Part shown: piece after piece, positions 1-6,617 of the stretch
How positions within the stretch are numbered: position 1 is the first letter of the stretch
Layout: each line of letters begins with the position of its first letter
DNA from: an uncultured Eubacteriales bacterium
GTDB lineage: Bacteria; Bacillota; Clostridia; UMGS1883
Length of the DNA: 8,822 nt
NCBI GenBank assembly: GCA_905195005.1
Contig: CAJJUC010000099.1
Location: 1-8,822 of the forward strand
Direction of reading: 5' to 3'
The notes under the pieces: model-generated
The model's database searches: none
Seen by the model: the letters and a program-made list of their open reading frames with translations, nothing else
Told to the model about the DNA's origin: nothing
Translations under genes and position numbers: made by a program

Positions 1-2316
1 CAGCCGGTTTATGACGCACTTAGTATCGGGCTTATATCAAAGGGCAGCAGCTTCCGCCCGAATGATGAAATCACTTTCAGTGAAGCCGTTAAAATGACGG
101 TTTCGGCAATAGGCTGCGACATAATTGCACAGAGGTACGGCGGTTATCCGCAAGGTTATATAAAGGCTGCCGCCGAAAAGGATTTACTTAAGAATTTGTC
201 AAGAACTTACGAAAAGCTCAGCTCGGACGATATGTGTATTTTACTGTACAATATGCTTATGGCAACAGATTTTCACTCGGATGAGATTAAGGGCAGCAGC
301 CTTTACTACGGTGAAAGCAGCGACCCGTTTATCTACAGACTATACGGTGTAAAATCCGTAAAAGGCATTATTACGAAAACGCACAGCAATTCATATAATT
401 CCGAATACAGGACAGGCAGCAGAAAAACAATAGCCGTTAACGGCGAGGAGTTTGTTTCGGAAAATGACTGGGATGAGTTTTTCGGCATGAAATGCAGCGT
501 ATATTATTATGCCGATAATTCAGATTTGAATGTACTGACGGTTCTGCCGGAGGAAAACAACGCGGTAACGGTTTCGCTGTCGGACGATGTGACCGTTGAG
601 GGCGAAACGCTTAAGGTTACGGGCGGCGGAAAAACCGCGAAATATGCTTTGAAAAAAGGGTACATTTATGTATATAACGGAAAAACGGAGAACCGCAGAA
701 TCGGTGCGGAGCTTAGCGGAGACGGATATATAACTCTTATCGACAATAACGGCGATTCAACATATGACGCGGTGTTTATGAACAAGGCAAGCTACATAGT
801 TGTGAAAAGTATTGATATCGGAAACAGAGTAATTTCGGATGTCAATTCATCCGAAAACGATGTGTCGTTTGATGAACAAAAGGTTAAATGCAAAATTAAA
901 TCAAGTGAAGGTGTTTTGCTGAATCCCATTGATATCAAGCCGGAATCCGCGCTGGAAGTATACAGGTCATCGGACGGATCGGTTGTCAGTCTTATTGTGC
1001 CGGGCAGTGAAATAAACGGAAAAATCACCGCTTTCGACAGCAGTGAAAACAGCTATGAGATAGGTGAAGAATTTCATAAGCTGACTGCATATGCAAAAAA
1101 GTATTATTCGGATAAAATTGCCGTCGGAAAAAATGTAAACTATGTAACCGACATGCGCGGCAGCATAGTTTATGCAAAAAGCGATGATTCGCGCTTCTAT
1201 TACGGCTTTGTTATAAAAGCTGCGCAGGAGGGCAGACTGAACAAAAGCGTTATGGCGAAGATTTTCACAGACGGCGGAGGAATATTGAATTTCACGCTTA
1301 ATGATAAAATCACTTTTGACGCAGCGGCAAAAACGCCGGCAGAGAGCATTTTAAACAATGCTCTTGAAGGCTGCCTGATAAGATACAGAACTGATAAAGA
1401 CGGAAAAATATCCGCAATTGACACCTGCGAAACCTATAATATAGCTGCGCTTGACAATACGCATTTTGAAACTCCGAAAAATGAAGAAAATTCACTTTCG
1501 AGGTATTTGTATCCGACGAGTAGTTTTATATATAAATCATCGGGCACGGCGAGCGAGTATTTTAATATAAACGGAAGCAAGGTTATGATGGTTCCGTCGG
1601 ATATAACCGATGAGGAAAATTATGATATCAAGCCTTATTCACAGCTGCCGAGCGGAAAGGCGTACACCATGGAGGTGTATGATGTTGATGAATACGGAAA
1701 TGCTGGAATTGCTCTTATCAGGGGAGATATAGAATCATTTAACGAGACCATGAACGCCTATATGGTAAGCTCGGTGAGGAACAGCTCTCTGGACGGCGAA
1801 TGGGGATTGTCCCTTGAGCTTTGGCGCAACGGCGTGTTTGACACTTTCTTCCTGCCGCCGGAAATTGAGTATTCAATGGCAAACGGCAGCAGCCTTAAAC
1901 CGGGCTGCATTGTGCGCGTTGTGACTGAAGAAAAAAGAATCAAAAAGCTGATTGTGGACTTTGATTCCGCAACCCTAAACGGTAACCGTTCCTATGATTC
2001 GCGCAGTGCCGCGCTGAACGGAGGAAACCGGAATATTACGTACCAGACAGGAAAGGTTTACAGAGCCGATAACGGTTTTGTGATGATTTCCAACGTAAGC
2101 ACAGGCGGTGTGTTTGACTTTTCTCCGGTGAACCTGAAAAATTACAGCCTGGGAAGTGTTAAAATTGCAAGGTATAACAGCAAAACGAAGCTTGTTGAAA
2201 CAATTGGCAGAAATGATATTAATTCGTTTAAGCAGGCGGGAGATTCCGCGGATTACATCGTAATAAAGCAGGATAGCTATAACACGAACGGAGTTTATGT
2301 TTTCGAGCTTGAATAA
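1..2316 (+). CDS. SLH-domain cell-surface protein, 5'-truncated by window edge
   Basis: The frame is open from base 1 to the TAA at 2314-2316, giving 771 visible residues; the true start lies upstream. Visible residues 1-95 are the end of an SLH region: FRPNDEITFSEAVKM (18-32), then GGYPQGY (47-53), an Ala-rich helix, and a last helix ending LLYNMLMATDF. SLH domains are known to bind pyruvylated secondary wall polymers, so the protein should be held on the outside of the cell wall. The remaining ~670 residues are beta-rich, with few cysteines, no transmembrane segment and no enzyme motif I recognise. They contain at least seven degenerate copies of a strand-turn-strand pattern (see repeat entry). 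The ATG at 94 falls inside the SLH motif and is not the start. The stop is 15 bases before the lyase gene, implying co-transcription. SLH identification is firm; the function of the body (scaffold, adhesin or glycan binding) is unknown. Confidence 0.9.
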   Translation, partial: QPVYDALSIGLISKGSSFRPNDEITFSEAVKMTVSAIGCDIIAQRYGGYPQGYIKAAAEKDLLKNLSRTYEKLSSDDMCILLYNMLMATDFHSDEIKGSSLYYGESSDPFIYRLYGVKSVKGIITKTHSNSYNSEYRTGSRKTIAVNGEEFVSENDWDEFFGMKCSVYYYADNSDLNVLTVLPEENNAVTVSLSDDVTVEGETLKVTGGGKTAKYALKKGYIYVYNGKTENRRIGAELSGDGYITLIDNNGDSTYDAVFMNKASYIVVKSIDIGNRVISDVNSSENDVSFDEQKVKCKIKSSEGVLLNPIDIKPESALEVYRSSDGSVVSLIVPGSEINGKITAFDSSENSYEIGEEFHKLTAYAKKYYSDKIAVGKNVNYVTDMRGSIVYAKSDDSRFYYGFVIKAAQEGRLNKSVMAKIFTDGGGILNFTLNDKITFDAAAKTPAESILNNALEGCLIRYRTDKDGKISAIDTCETYNIAALDNTHFETPKNEENSLSRYLYPTSSFIYKSSGTASEYFNINGSKVMMVPSDITDEENYDIKPYSQLPSGKAYTMEVYDVDEYGNAGIALIRGDIESFNETMNAYMVSSVRNSSLDGEWGLSLELWRNGVFDTFFLPPEIEYSMANGSSLKPGCIVRVVTEEKRIKKLIVDFDSATLNGNRSYDSRSAALNGGNRNITYQTGKVYRADNGFVMISNVSTGGVFDFSPVNLKNYSLGSVKIARYNSKTKLVETIGRNDINSFKQAGDSADYIVIKQDSYNTNGVYVFELE
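481..2211 (+). repeat. Degenerate protein-level repeats in the body of the SLH protein
   Basis: Reading the SLH protein by eye, a hairpin-like pattern recurs: a loop with G, an alternating hydrophobic strand rich in V/I/Y, a polar D/E/K turn often containing G, then a second strand with I/L/V. Copies start near 484 (GMKCSVYYYAD), 934 (IKPESALEVYRSSDG), 1123 (VGKNVNYVTDMRG), 1363 (LEGCLIRYRTDKDG), 1645 (LPSGKAYTMEVYDVDEYG), 1894 (LKPGCIVRVVTEEK) and 2149 (LGSVKIARYNSKTK). From the second copy on, spacing is about 61-95 residues, with the last three about 83 apart. Each copy is often followed by a strand of G-x-I/V type. This suggests a string of small beta domains diverged from one ancestor. 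The DNA itself is not repetitive; only the protein pattern is. Confidence 0.5.
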
Positions 2317-2317
2317 T

Positions 2318-2323
2318 GGGAGG
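2318..2323 (+). promoter_or_regulatory. Shine-Dalgarno site of the lyase gene
   Basis: GGGAGG lies 8 bases before the ATG at 2332 and directly after the stop codon of the SLH gene. It selects 2332 as the start, and the reading frame from there opens with a textbook signal peptide. The ATG at 2316, which overlaps the preceding stop, and the in-frame-2 ATG at 2471 have no comparable site. Confidence 0.85.
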
Positions 2324-2331
2324 TTGGGAAT

Positions 2332-5300
2332 ATGAAAATAAAAAATGCTGTGATTTCGGCAATAACGGCAGCCTCAATGCTGCTTCCTGCCGCCGCTTTC
2401 GGAGCGCTCAACAGGGAGAATATGTATATCGCGGAGAGCTTCAACAGCTTTATTACAAACAGCTCTCCCGATGTTGTCACGGCAAAAAATGCCGGAAAGC
2501 TTTTTATCCACGATGAGGGCAATTACAACAAATCGCTTGAAGTATGGGGAGATACCGCAGAAATTAAAAAGGATTTCCGCAAGTCCGGCGGAGCGGTTTG
2601 TAATTTCATTTGATGTTAAGAATTCATCCGAGGATATGCTTTTTACCGATGTCGGATTCTATACGGAATCGGGTGATGTGATTGCCGTAAAGATAAAAAA
2701 CAACACTGTTTACACAAATGAGGGCAAACGCATAGGCGGAATAAATGCGCAGAATTTCGCAAATATTGCGGTGTTCTATGATTTTACGCTCGGGAAATGC
2801 ACGCTGTATGCAGACGGCAAATGCATAAACGACAATATAACATTTGACGTCTCCAAACCTGCAAAGGGGGCGGTTATAAAAAGAACGGGCAGCAGCCTGG
2901 AAAATCAGCCGCTTTATATTGACAATCTCATGGCATATGAAGCAAACGACTATATGGGCGTTGTCCGCGCGGTGGGCAGCTATAACAATGAGTATTTCGA
3001 TGTTGTAAGACTAAATGATTATGTAGGCAGCTTTTGCTACTGGGATAATTATTATATGTATATCGGTCCGAATACTTACGGAAATACCGTAACCATGAGT
3101 CCCAAGACCAACAAAATCGTTACAGAACGATTTGACTACAAAAATCCGAAAAGGTCAACAAAGCTCAGCATGATAAAGGACGGCGAGCATAACGAAGACT
3201 GCATTATTGATATAAACACTGCCAAGCGAGAGGGTCTTGTAAAGCAAAACGGTCCGGATAAGACTTACAGCTATTTTACATTGGAGGGCGATGTTTGCGT
3301 TGAGAGCGGCTCGGTTATCGGCGGACAGTTCCCTCTCCTCAGAGATTCAACCGGTGCCTCAAGCGTTAACGTAAATGCGGTTACGATTAACGGAACATCG
3401 CTTTCGTTTTCGGACGGCAGCGCTGCCTCGAACGTTTTTAAGGCAGGCGAATGGTTTCATTATGTTTTTGCACTGAACCTTATTGAACACACATTTTCGG
3501 TTTACATCGATAACAAACCCGTTGCCGAAAATGTGAAAATATCGGATTCGCTCAAGAATCTGTCAATGATGCGCCTTTGCTTGAACTACGGAAAATATGC
3601 CGCAACGCTTTCGATGGATAATATATCCGTAAGCGGATTTGAAAAGCCGTATGTGCTCGGAGAAAAGCAGGCAACGGTTATTTATTACGATGATTCGGGC
3701 GTGGGCGACTTCTTTAAGGATAAAATCGCTTTTCACGGGTATGGCAAAAATGCTCTTGTGAACAATGTAAAGACAGAGCTTGGCGATTCTTTGAAGTATG
3801 ACGAAAAAGAGAACAAAATTTACGTAAAAAGCACGGAACTTGAAAATCTGCTCGACGGCATTGTGCCGAAAGGTGAAAGCGGTTTTACGGATGTTGACGA
3901 ATATGCCGAAAAAAACGGCCTGCACATTTTCAAAAATGCAATGGGGCTTATTGTTCTTGCAGACCATGAACTGAAATTTGATATGACGGACGAGTACAAA
4001 TGGTTCGTTCTTAAGCCTTATGACAATAACAGGGTCAGAAACGCCACTCAGCTTGAAGCGATGAACGATTATGTTTTGTTTGACAGACCGGGCAAGGAGA
4101 AGCTTCAGGAAATGTTTATCAATAAAATGAAAAGCTATGATGTTCATCCCAGAGTAATTATTGATAAAAACGGCTTTGACGAGCTTCGCAGGCTTTATAA
4201 CTCGGACAGCCGTTATAAAAAAATTGCCGATAAGTTTATTGAAACGGCAGATTATTACTGCACCGTTCCGCTCAGGGATTATGTGTACACCGATACATAC
4301 AGGATGCTGACATCATATAATGAAATCCGCAACAGAATGATGTACTGGGGATATGCGTGGCAGCTCACAGGAAACAGAAAGTATGCCGACAAGGCATGGG
4401 AGCAGTTTGCAAAGGTCGTTGAATTTCCCGATGCGAACCCTTGCCATATAATTGATTGCGGTTCTCTGAATGAGGGCATTGCAATCGGGTTTGACTGGAT
4501 GTATGACAGCTTCACGGAGGAACAGCGCAGCAGGATTGCAGCGTTTGTCCGCAAGCACAGCGTGGGAAAAATTGCAAACGGTTTTTACGGACTTATGTGC
4601 GCAAATTCCCCTGCAACATCACAGTGGTCGTCGTTTAAAAGCACCTGTAACTATAATACCTGGGTTATAGGCGGCGTGTTCTGCGCAAGCATGGCGTTTT
4701 TGGAATATGACCCGGATTATTATATGACAAGTGTTGCAAATTCAATCCGCGGTTTGGAATATTCAGTTTGCGGCTTCGCACCGTCCGGCGGCTGGGTTGA
4801 AACTCCTGGTTACGGTGATATTGCATATCACTATCTCGCACACTTCACATCGACCTCGGAAATCTGCTTCGGAAGCAGCTTTAAGCTGCCGCAGTATCAG
4901 GGTATGGATAAGGTGAGCGCGTGGAGAACCTCCGTGAGCGGCTACGACAAAACCGCATTGATAGGCGACGGTTCCAACACCGGAGCAACAACGGATTCTG
5001 TTATGTATATGGATAAATACTACGGAACTGATGATTACAGAGCCGTAAGACAGGAATATGTAATGAGCGGACACGTTCAGCCGGCGCTGTACGATGTGCT
5101 TTACTATGACCCGATTCTGACGGAAAAGGATGTTGAAAAAGCGCAGAGAAGCTGTTATACAAGCGGAATTGAAACCGTTAGCGTGCGCCAGTCGTATACA
5201 GACCCGAACGGAATGTACTTCATAGCGCACGGCGGTGCGGACGACTGTTACCATGCGCATTACGACACGGGAATGTTCCTGTATGAAATGGACGGCGTTA

Positions 5301-6607
5301 AATGGGCGATTGACCTCGGTTCCGAGGATTACAACATAGGACTGAAGGATCAGTATGTTTACAGAAAAAGGAGCGAGGCTCATAACGTTTTGACGATGAA
5401 TATAAATTCCTCGGGCGATGCAATGACGGACGACGGCTTCGGAACGGTGACAAGATTTGAACATAACGGAGCAAGCGCAATTACGGTTATGGATCTGAAT
5501 AGTGTGTACAAGGAGGCTCCGTCATACAAACGCGGATATTTTGTCGGTGATAAAATGCGCTCGCTGACGGTTCGCGATGAGTGCACACTCAATACCGATC
5601 AAACCGTTTACTGGTTTATGAATACCAAAGCCGATGTTCAGATAAAGGATAATGAAGCGATTTTGTCGCAGGACGGGAAAACGCTTTCTGTCAGGATTAA
5701 CTGTGATGTGCCGGGATATGAATTCGGAGTTATGGAGGCAAAATCCCTCGTCGATTTGCCGTCCGGCTCAACAGGGCAGTCAAAAAACACCGGTGTAAGC
5801 AAGCTTTTTATTAAAATGAAGGTGACGAAAAACACACCGTTTACTGTCACGGCAAAGCTGTGTGCTCCGGATGAGGAGTCATATACATCGGATATGAATT
5901 TAGGAAGCATTGATTCATGGCAGCTTGATGAGGATGCGGAAACCGTGGCAACGCCCGAAAAGGTCGGCGGAACGGTTTATGTGAATAACAAGCCTTTAAG
6001 CAGCGGAATTTCGGTTTTGTCGGTGAACGGTGACGGAACTCTCCCGGTAATTACTGCGGAGCCTAAAGGTCTCGGAAAGTTTGTTGAGATAAAAAATGCT
6101 GAATCCGTTAATGATTCCACGGTTGTTACGGTATACAATGAAAGCAGAAAATCATTCTGGAAATATGTGATTAAATACTCGGATTTCGATCTTCCTCTTT
6201 TGAAGGAGCATAATGTTGCACTAATGCAGAATTTCACCGTAAGCTCCGAGCCCGAGCCTTCAAACAAGGGCGCCAATCTGTTTGACAATGACCTTGAAAC
6301 GCGCTGGACGTCATTAAAGGGCGGGGAATATGCGATTCTTGACTTCGGTGAAGAGTTGAATCTCAACGGTGCAGCATTGGCGTTTTGGAAGTCAGATCAA
6401 AGAAAATATACGTTTGACATTTCATTTTCAAACGATGGGCAAAATTTCGATAATCCGGTAAAATTTACATCGGAAAACGGTGAAGATGTATATCAGATAT
6501 TCAAGTTCAGCGCTGTGAAAGCGCGCTATATGAAAGTAACGGGCTGGGGCAGTGACGCAAATATCAACACAAATATTCTTGAAATGCGTGCACTGTATGA
6601 AAAATAA
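2332..6607 (+). CDS. Secreted heparinase II/III-family polysaccharide lyase, LamG and discoidin modules, with a frameshift
   Basis: Translation begins in frame 1 at 2332 and must move to frame 2 near 2597-2599; dropping one T restores a 1424-residue protein, whose numbering is used here. Residues 1-25 are a signal peptide (K2/K4, hydrophobic core, AAAFGA). Residues ~27-205 and ~210-440 are LamG-like modules, ending near YIDN (D197) and SMDN (D429). Residues ~463-545 may be a copper-amine-oxidase-N-type stalk. The helical toroid (~590-900) opens with HPR and holds NYN (773-775) and PSGGWVETPGYG with Y827. The beta-sandwich (~950-1180) holds HAHYDTGMF (H974, H976, D978), WAIDLGS, and RSEAHN with H1017. 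These match the Asn/His, Tyr and His positions of heparinase II/III-type lyases, which cleave uronic-acid polysaccharides by beta-elimination. Residues ~1294-1424 are a discoidin/CBM32-like domain. There is no SLH or LPXTG anchor. Family call firm; substrate unassigned (heparan, alginate and other polyuronides are possible). Confidence 0.88.
2597..2599 (+). other. Probable single-base insertion (frameshift) in the lyase gene
   Basis: Frame 1 from the signal peptide reads DFRKSGGAV and then CNFI and a TGA at 2611-2613. Frame 2 from 2600 reads VISFDVKNSSEDM and stays open for 1335 codons to 6607. Removing one T from the TTT run joins them as KSGGAVVISFDVKNS, an alternating beta strand expected in a LamG-like module. 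In frame 2, the stretch upstream of this point (from the ATG at 2471) is not protein-like and has no signal peptide. The cause may be an assembly or sequencing error, or a true inactivating mutation. Confidence 0.85.
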
Positions 6608-6612
6608 GGAGG
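6605..6612 (+). promoter_or_regulatory. Shine-Dalgarno site of the third gene, overlapping the lyase stop codon
   Basis: TAAGGAGG contains the lyase TAA stop (6605-6607) fused to a near-perfect GGAGG, 5 bases before the ATG at 6618. The stop and ribosome-binding site are contiguous, so terminating ribosomes could reinitiate on the next gene. This supports a single operon and fixes the start of the third gene. Confidence 0.85.
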
Positions 6613-6617
6613 ACAGG

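Noticed and set aside
94..96. ATG at 94 as the start of the SLH protein
   Set aside because: The same frame is open from base 1 and the SLH consensus begins before this ATG, so the gene enters from outside the window.
2300..2335. Terminator or promoter between the first two genes
   Set aside because: The 15-base gap is filled by the Shine-Dalgarno site and holds no inverted repeat with a T run and no -35/-10 pair.
2471..2599. ATG at 2471 as the start of the lyase gene
   Set aside because: The frame-2 peptide from 2471 to 2599 is basic and low in protein-like pattern, has no signal peptide and no Shine-Dalgarno site, whereas frame 1 over the same bases gives a good secreted N-terminus.
2593..2604. 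Programmed +1 ribosomal frameshift
   Set aside because: The shift point GCG GTT TGT AAT has no stop or known slippery motif in the A site, and valine tRNA on GTT would re-pair poorly with TTT. An indel is more likely.
3563..4147. Antisense open frame of 194 codons
   Set aside because: It lies wholly inside the lyase gene, has no ribosome-binding site or neighbour spacing, and its peptide looks like a reverse reading of beta-rich coding sequence.
4763..5464. Antisense open frame of 233 codons opposite the lyase catalytic core
   Set aside because: The + strand here carries the conserved lyase motifs; the antisense peptide has no recognisable domain and reflects codon bias.
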